This document shows positions 54,893 through 64,000 of a DNA stretch of 64,000 bases, piece after piece. The stretch is from Pseudomonas capsici. Its GTDB lineage: Bacteria > Pseudomonadota > Gammaproteobacteria > Pseudomonadales > Pseudomonadaceae. A program made the position numbers and the translations under genes. Under the pieces are notes generated by a model. The model had not been told where the DNA came from, ran no database searches, and saw only the letters and a program-made list of their open reading frames with translations. Positions within the stretch are counted from its first letter, which is position 1, and each line of letters opens with the position of its first letter. The stretch lies in the NCBI RefSeq assembly GCF_017165765.1, contig NZ_JAFGZD010000003.1, positions 124,001 through 188,000 of the forward strand. Reading direction: 5' to 3'.

Positions 54893-55831
54893 ATGTCTGC
54901 ATCCCTCGCATTCGTCTTTCCGGGTCAAGGATCGCAATCGCTCGGCATGCTCGCCGAGCAGGGCGCACAGCATCCGTTGATCCTCGACACTTTTGAGCAG
55001 GCATCCGATGCCCTGGGCTATGACCTCTGGGCTCTGATCCAGCAAGGTCCGGTCGAGTCCCTCAACCAGACCGACAAGACCCAGCCTGCCATTCTGACGG
55101 CGTCCGTTGCCCTGTGGCATGTGTGGCTGGCCGAAGGTGGTGCGGTTCCGGCGTTCGTGGCCGGTCACAGCCTGGGCGAGTACAGTGCGCTGGTTGCCGC
55201 GCAGAGCCTCAGCCTTGCCGATGCGGTCAGGCTGGTGGAGCGTCGTGGTCAACTGATGCAGGAAGCTGTTCCGGCCGGTCAGGGCGGCATGGCTGCCATC
55301 CTGGGTCTGGACGATGCCGATGTCATCGCCGCCTGCGCCGAAGCCGCGCAGGGCGAAGTGGTCAGTGCCGTGAATTTCAACTCGCCGGGCCAGGTCGTCA
55401 TTGCCGGTGCCGCCGAGGCGGTGAAGCGTGCAATGGAGTTGTGCAAGGCCCGTGGCGCAAAACGTGCGTTGCCATTGCCGGTCAGCGTTCCGTCCCACTG
55501 TGAGCTGATGCGCCCGGCTGCCGAGCGCTTTGCCGAGTCCATCGAGGCTGTCGAGTGGCAAGCGCCTGTCATATCTCTGGTGCAGAATGTCAGCGCCGCT
55601 GCCGTGAACGATCTGGCCACGCTCAAGCGTGATCTGCTGGAACAGTTGTACAAGCCGGTGCGCTGGGTGGAGTCCATCCAGACCCTGGCGAGCCATGGTG
55701 CGACCCAGTTGGTGGAATGTGGGCCGGGCAAGGTGTTGGCTGGTCTGAACAAGCGTTGCGCCGAAGGCGTGATTACCTACAACCTGGATACCCCGGACGC
55801 CTTTGCCGCCGCTCGTGCGGCACTGGCCTGA
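54893..55831 (+). CDS. fabD: Malonyl-CoA:ACP transacylase FabD
   Basis: 312 aa. SLAFVFPGQGSQSLGMLAEQ start, catalytic GHSLGEYSALVAAQ (Ser), and PLPVSVPSHCELMRPAA with the active His. It loads malonyl groups on ACP. AGGGG precedes the ATG at 54893. The extra upstream codons from 54827 are not family-like. Confidence 0.95.
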   Translation: MSASLAFVFPGQGSQSLGMLAEQGAQHPLILDTFEQASDALGYDLWALIQQGPVESLNQTDKTQPAILTASVALWHVWLAEGGAVPAFVAGHSLGEYSALVAAQSLSLADAVRLVERRGQLMQEAVPAGQGGMAAILGLDDADVIAACAEAAQGEVVSAVNFNSPGQVVIAGAAEAVKRAMELCKARGAKRALPLPVSVPSHCELMRPAAERFAESIEAVEWQAPVISLVQNVSAAAVNDLATLKRDLLEQLYKPVRWVESIQTLASHGATQLVECGPGKVLAGLNKRCAEGVITYNLDTPDAFAAARAALA

Positions 55832-55846
55832 TTAGGAGAAGCTTGC

Positions 55847-56590
55847 ATGAGCCTGCAAGGTAAAGTTGCACTGGTGACTGGCGCCAGTCGTGGAATTGGT
55901 CAAGCCATTGCCCTGGAATTGGGGCGCAATGGCGCAATCGTTGTGGGGACCGCGACCTCTGAGTCCGGTGCCGAGCGTATCTCTGCGACATTCAAGGAAA
56001 ACGGCATCGAAGGCTTCGGCCTGGCGCTGGATGTGTGCAATGCCGAGTCCGTTGATTCGGTGCTGGCCACCATTCAGGAGCGTGTCGGTGCACCGCTGAT
56101 TCTGGTCAACAATGCCGGTATTACCCGGGACAACCTGATGATGCGGATGAAAGATGACGAATGGCATGATGTAGTAAACACCAACCTGAACAGTCTGTTC
56201 CGCCTGTCCAAGGGTGTATTGCGTGGCATGACCAAGGCTCGCTGGGGTCGTATCATCAGCATTGGCTCGGTTGTCGGTGCCATGGGCAACGCAGGTCAAG
56301 TAAACTACGCCTCTGCCAAGGCCGGTCTGGAAGGTTTCAGTCGTGCGCTGGCTCGTGAAGTCGGTTCCCGTGCCGTGACCGTCAACTCGGTGGCACCAGG
56401 CTTCATCGATACAGACATGACGCGCGAGCTGCCTGAGGCTCAGCGTCAGTCCCTGATCACTCAGATCCCTCTGGCGCGTCTGGGTCAGGCTGAAGAGATT
56501 GCACATGTTGTCGCTTTTCTTGCGTCGGAAGGCGCAGGCTACGTTACCGGGGCTACAATCCCGGTTAACGGCGGGATGTACATGAGCTGA
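55847..56590 (+). CDS. fabG: 3-oxoacyl-ACP reductase FabG
   Basis: 247 aa short-chain dehydrogenase. NADPH motif TGASRGIGQAIALELG, NNAGITRDNLMMRMKDDEW, and the YASAKAG active Tyr-Lys. AGGAG lies 7 bp before the ATG. It follows fabD by 15 bp. Confidence 0.96.
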   Translation: MSLQGKVALVTGASRGIGQAIALELGRNGAIVVGTATSESGAERISATFKENGIEGFGLALDVCNAESVDSVLATIQERVGAPLILVNNAGITRDNLMMRMKDDEWHDVVNTNLNSLFRLSKGVLRGMTKARWGRIISIGSVVGAMGNAGQVNYASAKAGLEGFSRALAREVGSRAVTVNSVAPGFIDTDMTRELPEAQRQSLITQIPLARLGQAEEIAHVVAFLASEGAGYVTGATIPVNGGMYMS

Positions 56591-56781
56591 GAGTGGATGT
56601 TCGTTTCAAAAAGTGTCATGCGAGCTGTCTGAAATCCGTTGTAAAACTGCAATCTACAAATAGGCAACTGGCGGGTGAGGTTCGGTGGAGGAGCGTGAAG
56701 CTTGAAATCAGCAAAACCTCTTCTATACACTTACCCTCTGGCCAGATGCCTGAATATTTCCACTAGGAGTTAAAACTAGGT

Positions 56782-57018
56782 ATGAGCACCATCGAAGAGC
56801 GCGTCAAGAAAATCGTTGCCGAGCAACTTGGCGTCAAGGAAGAAGAAGTCGTTAACACCGCTTCCTTTGTTGAAGACCTGGGTGCTGACTCCCTGGACAC
56901 CGTTGAGCTGGTAATGGCTCTGGAAGAGGAATTCGAGACCGAAATCCCTGACGAAGAAGCGGAAAAGATCACCACCGTTCAAGCTGCTATCGATTACGTC
57001 AACAGCCACCAGGGCTAA
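56782..57018 (+). CDS. acpP: Acyl carrier protein
   Basis: 78 aa acidic carrier. [20 protein letters not shown], with [15 protein letters not shown] holding the phosphopantetheine Ser. AGGAG lies upstream. A 191 bp leader separates it from fabG, room for its own promoter. The P. aeruginosa orthologue is a reported target of the sRNA RgsA, which is also present here. Confidence 0.97.
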   Translation: MSTIEERVKKIVAEQLGVKEEEVVNTASFVEDLGADSLDTVELVMALEEEFETEIPDEEAEKITTVQAAIDYVNSHQG

Positions 57019-57047
57019 GACTTTGTAATCGTTGTTGCTGTGATGTG

Positions 57048-57083
57048 AAAACCGCACTGCTCTTACCGGCGTGCGGTTTTTTC
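57048..57083 (+). terminator. Terminator/attenuator between acpP and fabF
   Basis: AAAACCGCAC (57048-57057) pairs with GTGCGGTTTT (57071-57080) and is followed by TTTCTTT. It probably allows high acpP and lower fabF expression. Confidence 0.85.
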
Positions 57084-57127
57084 TTTGAAAAAGCGATGTT
57101 TTGTCAACAATAGAGAAGGAGAGTCCT

Positions 57128-58372
57128 GTGTCGCGTAGACGCGTCGTGGTCACCGGGATGGGCATGCTTTCGCCATTGGGTAATGATGTACCCAGCAGTT
57201 GGCAGGGTATTCTGGCAGGCCGCAGTGGCATTGGCCTTATCGAGCACACTGACCTTTCGGCCTTCACCACCCGCTTTGGTGGTTCGGTCAAAGGCTTCAA
57301 TGTCGAAGAATACCTGGCGCCGAAGGAAGCGCGTCGGCTCGATCTCTTTATTCAATACGGCCTGGCAGCCAGCTTTCAGGCTGTGCGCAATGCGGGTCTC
57401 GAAGTCACGGATGCCAACCGTGAACGCATTGGCGTTGCCATGGGTTCGGGTATCGGTGGTCTGACCAACATCGAAAACAGCAGCCGTCTGCTGCACGAGC
57501 AGGGGCCAGGGCGGATTTCTCCGTTTTTCGTGCCGGGCTCGATCATCAACATGATTTCCGGGTTCCTGTCCATCCATCTGGGGGCACAGGGTCCTAACTA
57601 CTCCATCGCCACGGCCTGTACCACTGCGACTCATTGCATCGGCATGGCTGCGCGCAATATCGCCTATGACGAAGCTGACGTCATGATCGCCGGTGGTGCC
57701 GAAATGGCGGCCTGTGGCCTGGGCATGGGCGGCTTCGGTGCGGCGCGTGCGCTCTCTACCCGCAACGACGATCCGGCACGTGCCAGCCGTCCGTGGGACA
57801 AGGGGCGCGACGGTTTCGTTCTTTCCGATGGCGCAGGTGCTCTGGTGCTCGAAGAACTCGAACACGCCAGGGCGCGTGGTGCGACCATCTATGCCGAGCT
57901 GGTCGGTTTCGGCATGAGCGGTGACGCCTATCACATGACTTCGCCACCCGAAGACGGTGCCGGTGCGGCACGTTGCATCGTCAATGCGCTGCGCGATGCG
58001 AAGCTCAATGTCGAGCAGGTCCAGTACATCAACGCTCACGGCACTTCGACGCCAGCGGGCGACCTGGCTGAAGCTTCGGCGATCAAGTCGGTGTTCGGCG
58101 ATCACGCCTACAAGCTGGCGGTCAGTTCCACCAAGTCCATGACCGGTCACCTGCTGGGTGCCGCGGGCGCGGTCGAGGCGATTTTCAGTGTCCTGGCGAT
58201 TGCCGATCAGGTCGCTCCGCCGACCATCAACCTGGATGAGCCGGACGAAGGCTGTGATCTGGACTTCGTGCCTCATGAGGCGCGTCGCATGCCGATCGAT
58301 GTTGCAGTCTCCAACTCCTTCGGATTTGGCGGTACCAATGGCTCGCTGGTGTTCCGTCGGTTCGGCGAGTGA
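57128..58372 (+). CDS. fabF: 3-oxoacyl-ACP synthase II FabF
   Basis: 414 aa elongating ketosynthase. [20 protein letters not shown] start, nucleophile Cys in [15 protein letters not shown], and His residues in [11 protein letters not shown] and [14 protein letters not shown]. The GTG at 57128 follows AAGGAGAG. The earlier in-frame start (57101) would overlap the ribosome site and is rejected. Confidence 0.96.
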   Translation: MSRRRVVVTGMGMLSPLGNDVPSSWQGILAGRSGIGLIEHTDLSAFTTRFGGSVKGFNVEEYLAPKEARRLDLFIQYGLAASFQAVRNAGLEVTDANRERIGVAMGSGIGGLTNIENSSRLLHEQGPGRISPFFVPGSIINMISGFLSIHLGAQGPNYSIATACTTATHCIGMAARNIAYDEADVMIAGGAEMAACGLGMGGFGAARALSTRNDDPARASRPWDKGRDGFVLSDGAGALVLEELEHARARGATIYAELVGFGMSGDAYHMTSPPEDGAGAARCIVNALRDAKLNVEQVQYINAHGTSTPAGDLAEASAIKSVFGDHAYKLAVSSTKSMTGHLLGAAGAVEAIFSVLAIADQVAPPTINLDEPDEGCDLDFVPHEARRMPIDVAVSNSFGFGGTNGSLVFRRFGE

Positions 58373-59187
58373 TGCTCGCCTGGGTTGACGGTTGCCCCGA
58401 AGATTCTCTGTCCCTCAGGGACAGAGGTCTGGCCTATGGCGATGGTGTGTTTGAAACCATCGCCGTGAGCAAGAGCCTGCCGTTGCTGTTCGAGCGGCAT
58501 CTGCAGCGCCTTGAAACATCCTGTGATCGTCTGGCCATTCCTGTCGATCACAGTCTGCTTCGTACTGAAATGACCCGCTTCGCCGCGCAACTGGGCGACG
58601 GGGTCATGAAACTGATTCTGACCCGCGGCGACAGTCAGCGCGGTTACGCGCCAGCCCCCGATACGCAGTCCCGGCGCATTCTGCAGGGCTCTGCGGCTCC
58701 GGCGTACCCGACGGCCCATGCCGAGCAGGGCGTACGTCTTTTCCCCTGCAAGACCCGTCTGGCCGAGCAGCCTCTGCTGGCCGGCATCAAACATCTGAAT
58801 CGCCTGGAGCAAGTGCTGGCCCGCTCCGAGTGGCAGGACGGTGAGCATGCCGAAGGTCTGATGTGCGATACCTCCGGTCGTGTGATCGAAGGTGTGTACA
58901 GCAATCTGTTTCTGGTTCGCGAGGGCGTCCTGCTGACGGCTGATCTGAGTCGTTGCGGCGTTGCAGGCGTGATGCGGGCCGAGTTGCTGGATCAGGCACG
59001 AAATCAGGGTATTGCTGTCGATATCCGTGACCTGCACTTGTCCGACCTTGAACAGGCGGATGAGCTGTTTCTGTGCAATAGCGTTTATGGCGTGTGGCCA
59101 GTGCGTGGCTTTTCAAGGCTGAACTGGCCGGTTGGTCCGCTCACCCGTAAACTGCAGGATATTGCTCGAGCACTTCTGGATAACTGA
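58372..59187 (+). CDS. pabC: Aminodeoxychorismate lyase PabC
   Basis: 271 aa PLP enzyme, class IV fold, that releases pyruvate to give 4-aminobenzoate for folate. SLRDRGLAYGDGVFETIAVS, the PLP Lys in LAGIKHLNRLEQVLAR, and EGVYSNLFLVREG. The ATG shares its first base with the fabF stop (TGATG), so translation is coupled. Confidence 0.94.
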   Translation: MLAWVDGCPEDSLSLRDRGLAYGDGVFETIAVSKSLPLLFERHLQRLETSCDRLAIPVDHSLLRTEMTRFAAQLGDGVMKLILTRGDSQRGYAPAPDTQSRRILQGSAAPAYPTAHAEQGVRLFPCKTRLAEQPLLAGIKHLNRLEQVLARSEWQDGEHAEGLMCDTSGRVIEGVYSNLFLVREGVLLTADLSRCGVAGVMRAELLDQARNQGIAVDIRDLHLSDLEQADELFLCNSVYGVWPVRGFSRLNWPVGPLTRKLQDIARALLDN

Positions 59188-59190
59188 TTC

Positions 59191-60318
59191 GTGATCCGAA
59201 AAATACTGGTATTGCTGGAAATCGCTGTGGTCCTGGCAGGGCTGACGCTGGGCTTTGCCTGGTGGAAGCAGCGGGAAGCCTTGAACCAGCCCCTGAATGT
59301 CACTCAGGAACAATTGCTGGACGTACCTGCCGGTTCTTCACCGTCTCTGGTGCTCAATCGTCTGCAGGCTGACGGTGTGATCAAGGACGCCTTCTGGTTG
59401 CGTCTTTACTGGCGTTTCAATCTGGCCGAGCAGCCGCTGCACAGCGGTGAATACCGCATGACGCCGGGCATGGACGTACAGGCCCTGTTTGGTGTGTGGA
59501 AGCGCAAGGAGGTCGTGCAGTACAGCCTGACCCTGGTGGAGGGCTGGAACTTCCGCCAGGTTCGCGCCGCACTGGCCAAACAGCCCAAGCTCGAACAGAG
59601 CCTGGCCGGGTTGAGCGACAAGGAGTTGATGGCCAGACTCGGGCATCCCGATGTCTTCCCTGAAGGCCGCTTCTTTCCCGACACCTACCGCTATGTGCGT
59701 GGCATGAGCGATGCCGATCTGCTCAAGCAGGCCTACAACCGTCTGGAAGACGTGCTGGAGGAGGAGTGGAGCAAGCGGGCTGCGGACTTGCCTTACAAGG
59801 ATCCGTACGAAGCCTTGATCATGGCCTCGCTGGTGGAAAAGGAAACCGGCGTACCTCGCGAGCGCGGTGAAATTGCCGGTGTGTTCGTTCGTCGTCTGGG
59901 GTTGGGCATGATGCTGCAGACCGACCCGACGGTGATCTATGGCATGGGTGAGCGCTACAACGGCAAACTGACCCGCGCCCACCTGAAAGAGGCGACGCCT
60001 TACAACACCTACGTCATTTCCGGCCTGCCGCCGACACCGATTGCTCTGGCTGGACGCGAGGCCATCAATGCGGCTCTCAATCCCGTATCGGGCACCAGTC
60101 TGTACTTCGTGGCGAAGGGCGATGGCAGCCATGTATTCTCCGACGATCTGGATGCCCATAATGCCGCAGTGCGCGAATACCAGCTCAAGCGCCGTGCAGA
60201 TTACCGATCCAGCCCGGCACCGGCTCCGGTGGCACCGGCCGGATCCGGCTCGACTCCCACAGAGTCCGAACCCGCGGCTGCGCCCGATGCGCCGCCCGGC
60301 GATTCGGCCTCGCAATGA
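59191..60318 (+). CDS. mltG: Endolytic murein transglycosylase MltG
   Basis: 375 aa. One N-terminal membrane helix (ILVLLEIAVVLAGLTLGFAW), then the YceG domain with LMASLVEKETGVPRERGEIA-type catalytic Glu, QTDPTVIYGMG and PYNTYVISGLPPTPIALAG. The C-terminal tail is Pro/Ala-rich (APAPVAPAGSG). It cleaves nascent glycan strands. The GTG start is 4 bp after pabC. Confidence 0.94.
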   Translation: MIRKILVLLEIAVVLAGLTLGFAWWKQREALNQPLNVTQEQLLDVPAGSSPSLVLNRLQADGVIKDAFWLRLYWRFNLAEQPLHSGEYRMTPGMDVQALFGVWKRKEVVQYSLTLVEGWNFRQVRAALAKQPKLEQSLAGLSDKELMARLGHPDVFPEGRFFPDTYRYVRGMSDADLLKQAYNRLEDVLEEEWSKRAADLPYKDPYEALIMASLVEKETGVPRERGEIAGVFVRRLGLGMMLQTDPTVIYGMGERYNGKLTRAHLKEATPYNTYVISGLPPTPIALAGREAINAALNPVSGTSLYFVAKGDGSHVFSDDLDAHNAAVREYQLKRRADYRSSPAPAPVAPAGSGSTPTESEPAAAPDAPPGDSASQ

Positions 60319-60328
60319 AAACAACTAA

Positions 60329-61949
<1,621 letters not shown>

Positions 61950-61982
61950 ACTCGCAGACTTGGGAACCTATGAGGAGTAGCA

Positions 61983-62339
61983 ATGAGCTTGCCACCTAGT
62001 ACAGGTCCACGGAACGGCATTCTGTCCCTGACCATCAAGGACAAATCCGTGCTGTATGCGGCTTACATGCCTTTTATCAAGAATGGCGGTCTGTTCATCC
62101 CCACCAGCAAGAGTTACAAGCTGGGCGATGAAGTGTTCATGCTGCTCAATCTGATGGATGAGCCGGAGAAGGTTCCGGTGACCGGCAGGGTGACCTGGAT
62201 CACTCCCAAGGGCGCGCAAGGCAACCGGGCCGCCGGTGTCGGCGTGCAATTCAACGACGGTGACAATACCGCTCGTAACCTGATCGAAACCTATCTGGTC
62301 GGTGCTCTGAAGTCCGACCGTCCCACTCATACGATGTAG
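61983..62339 (+). CDS. pilZ: PilZ-domain type IV pilus protein
   Basis: 118 aa. GILSLTIKDKSVLYAAYMPF and NGGLFIPTSKSYKLGDEVFM, then PVTGRVTWITPKGAQ. This is the original PilZ, required for pilus assembly, and it lacks the RxxxR c-di-GMP box. GAGGAG lies upstream of the ATG. Confidence 0.94.
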   Translation: MSLPPSTGPRNGILSLTIKDKSVLYAAYMPFIKNGGLFIPTSKSYKLGDEVFMLLNLMDEPEKVPVTGRVTWITPKGAQGNRAAGVGVQFNDGDNTARNLIETYLVGALKSDRPTHTM

Positions 62340-62353
62340 TTGCCTCTTTACCC

Positions 62354-63142
62354 ATGCTTGTAGATTCGCATTGCCACCTCGACCGCCTTGACCTTACCCG
62401 GCACGATGGCTCTCTGGACGCTGCCCTTGACGCGGCGCGTGGCAGGGGTGTCGGGCATTTTCTGTGCATCGGTGTCAGTGCCGACAATGCCGGCGCTGTA
62501 AAGGCCCTGGCCGAGCGTTATGACGATGTGGACTGCTCGGTGGGCATTCACCCGCTGGATCTCAAGCCCGGCGAAGCGCCTGCCCTGGACTGGCTGCTGT
62601 CCGAGCTGAATCATCCGCGAGTGGTGGCTATTGGTGAAACCGGTCTGGATTATCACTATGAACCCGAGGCTGCCGAGCTTCAGCAGGCTTCCTTTCGTTT
62701 GCATCTGCAGGCGGCCAGTGTCACCGGCAAGCCGGTCATCGTGCATACCCGCGGGGCGCGTGCCGATACCCTGAATCTGTTGCGTGAAGCCGCACTGCCA
62801 CAGGCGGGCGTGCTGCATTGCTTCACCGAAGACTGGGAAATGGCCAGGGCGGCTCTGGACCTGGGGTTCTATATTTCGCTGTCTGGCATCGTGACCTTCC
62901 GCAATGCCGATGCGTTGCGTGATGTGGCACGTCAGGTGCCTGCCGACCGTCTGCTGGTCGAGACCGATTCCCCTTATCTGGCACCGATTCCCTATCGCGG
63001 CAAGCCAAACCTGCCGCAATACGTGCGCGAAGTGGCCGAGTTTCTGGCGATGCTGCGCGGCGAGCCTTACGAGCGTTTTGCCGAGCAGACCACGGAAAAC
63101 TTTGCCCGGCTGTTTCCCCGGGCGCGGGTAACAAAGTCGTAA
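62354..63142 (+). CDS. tatD: TatD-family metal-dependent deoxyribonuclease/hydrolase
   Basis: 262 aa. Metal ligands in LVDSHCHLDRLDL, VAIGETGLDYHYE, VIVHTRGARADTL, LHCFTEDWEMA and VETDSPYLAPIPYRGKPN, all of the TatD pattern. It closes the conserved tmk-holB-pilZ-tatD run. The next gene downstream on the minus strand is the sRNA RgsA. Confidence 0.93.
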   Translation: MLVDSHCHLDRLDLTRHDGSLDAALDAARGRGVGHFLCIGVSADNAGAVKALAERYDDVDCSVGIHPLDLKPGEAPALDWLLSELNHPRVVAIGETGLDYHYEPEAAELQQASFRLHLQAASVTGKPVIVHTRGARADTLNLLREAALPQAGVLHCFTEDWEMARAALDLGFYISLSGIVTFRNADALRDVARQVPADRLLVETDSPYLAPIPYRGKPNLPQYVREVAEFLAMLRGEPYERFAEQTTENFARLFPRARVTKS

Positions 63143-63157
63143 CAGCCTGAATTGCGG

Positions 63158-63280
63158 GCAAAAAAAACCCGGATTCTGGGGGGTGAAACCGGGTTAAGAC
63201 CATTAGGAGTAAAACTAAAGGTACGCTGTCCATCGGCACCTTTACCGGCCTGTCACTTGGGGGATGTATGACACGCCAGC
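63158..63280 (-). ncRNA. rgsA: RgsA (P16) small regulatory RNA
   Basis: Minus strand, about 120 nt. It ends in a strong rho-independent terminator: AACCCGG (63195-63189) and CCGGGTT (63172-63166), followed by T7 in the transcript. An RpoS-type -10 (CGATACTTAA) lies just before the 5' end. In P. aeruginosa the RpoS- and Gac-linked sRNA RgsA sits in the same place, beside tatD (PA2958.1). Length, terminator, promoter type and synteny all agree; the sequence itself was not aligned to a reference. Confidence 0.75.
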
Positions 63281-63283
63281 GCC

Positions 63284-63293
63284 TTAAGTATCG
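63284..63293 (-). promoter_or_regulatory. RpoS-type -10 element of rgsA
   Basis: CGATACTTAA on the minus strand matches the RpoS consensus CTAYACTTAA with one change. It lies about 7 bp upstream of the inferred RgsA 5' end. No good -35 is needed for RpoS promoters. Confidence 0.65.
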
Positions 63294-63501
63294 ATCAGGA
63301 TTGTGACGCGTCCAGTACGGGTTGTTCGTTTTTTAAACAGTTTTGGAATACTAAACCGCTTATTGATTGCTCAATGAGCGGCTTTGTTCAGCGCGTTTTT
63401 ATCTCTTCGCTGAAAGTCTCTGATTTGAAATGAAATTGATTTTTTTCTGTCCTGCCTGCCTTCATTGCACTGCAAGGGTGGCCGAGTCCTCGAGGTTGTA
63501 A
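63294..63501. other. Intergenic stretch upstream of rgsA and the LysE gene
   Basis: A/T-rich at 63330-63450. With the rgsA segment it forms the 359 bp gap after tatD. It should hold the upstream control region of rgsA (Gac-linked in P. aeruginosa) and the promoter of the LysE-type gene. No element could be assigned with confidence. Confidence 0.5.
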
Positions 63502-64000
63502 GTGGAGTTTTCCAACGGTTTTCTGCTGAGTCTTTCGCTGTGCCTGGATATCGGACTGGCCAATATCGCGATGATCACGCTTTCCATGCAGCAGGGTTTT
63601 TCCAGGGGGCTGTGGCTCGGCCTGGGGACTTGCATCGGCGATCTGGTGTATGCGGTCCTGGCGATGCTGGGCATGGCTGTCCTTCTGCAATATGAAGCGG
63701 TGCGTTATGTGCTCTGGCTGGGCGGTTCGGCGGTTCTGGCTTACCTGTGTTTCAAGATGATGAGAAGTGCTGTGGGCGTCAGTGCCGGTATCGAAAGCCG
63801 GGGCGGGCAATGGGGCAGGACGGCACCCTCGCTGTTCTTTCGCGGCATCTTCCTGGCCATGTCATCGCCCAGTGCGATCCTGTGGTTCGCGGCGGTTGGC
63901 GGGGCGTTGATCGCCCGGCAGGGTTCTGACATGTCGAGCGCTTCGTCCTTTCTGGCGGGGTTTCTTGCAGCAGGTGTGGTGTGGTCGATTACCCTGTGTG
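63502..64000 (+). CDS. LysE/RhtB-family amino-acid exporter (3' part cut by window)
   Basis: GTG at 63502 (GAGG, 6 bp spacing) opens VEFSNGFLLSLSLCLDIGLA, NIAMITLSMQQGFSRGLWLG, then LGTCIGDLVYAVLAMLGMAV and LFFRGIFLAMSSPSAILWFA. Four to five membrane helices are visible in the 166 codons present, typical of LysE/RhtB translocators. It runs off the right end. Confidence 0.85.
   Translation, partial: MEFSNGFLLSLSLCLDIGLANIAMITLSMQQGFSRGLWLGLGTCIGDLVYAVLAMLGMAVLLQYEAVRYVLWLGGSAVLAYLCFKMMRSAVGVSAGIESRGGQWGRTAPSLFFRGIFLAMSSPSAILWFAAVGGALIARQGSDMSSASSFLAGFLAAGVVWSITLC

Overview
The window reads as a chromosomal segment of a fluorescent Pseudomonas, most likely of the P. syringae group. This is inferred from gene order and protein families and was not checked against a database. 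Core blocks match the Pseudomonas order: recQ; the acyl-CoA dehydrogenase / glutathione transferase / ABC exporter / comEC / exbBD / lpxK / kdsB / murB / rne run; and the rluC-sppA-maf-yceD-rpmF-plsX-fabD-fabG-acpP-fabF-pabC-mltG-tmk-holB-pilZ-tatD run.

Layout. 1-7.7 kb holds metabolic and stress genes: mnmC (partial), an NCS1 permease beside a hydantoin/Asp-Glu racemase with a shared operator-like motif, a zinc alcohol dehydrogenase with a small membrane protein, a DUF892 protein, and polyphosphate:AMP phosphotransferase. 7.7-19.2 kb is an accessory island, visibly A/T-richer in most parts. It holds a DRT2-like antiviral reverse transcriptase preceded by a 630 bp structured non-coding region, a HEPN-motif protein whose ORF starts directly behind a tRNA-like RNA with its own promoter, an SMI1-like protein, a tyrosine recombinase with a stop at its catalytic tyrosine, a TIR-domain protein, an XRE regulator with three 15 bp repeats, an MFS/TetR pair bracketed by a 31 bp direct repeat, and a DUF4062 coiled-coil protein. 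19.2-27.3 kb is a type I secretion locus (adaptor, ABC ATPase, TolC-like porin) divergent from its likely substrate, an RTX protein with a LapA-type retention module. 27.3-64 kb is conserved core.

How the genes work together. The core half builds the envelope: LPS (lpxK, kdsB), peptidoglycan (murB, mltG) and fatty acids (plsX to fabF). It also covers RNA processing (rne, rluC), folate (pabC), DNA replication (tmk, holB) and DNA uptake (comEC). The intergenic region after tatD carries the conserved sRNA RgsA on the minus strand, with an RpoS-type -10. Its reported P. aeruginosa target acpP lies about 6 kb away in this window.

The best candidates for new biology are the tRNA-like RNA fused to the HEPN gene, and the DRT2-like RT with its upstream RNA. 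Three copies of an ~88 bp palindromic intergenic repeat, and one of a second family, are dispersed between core genes.
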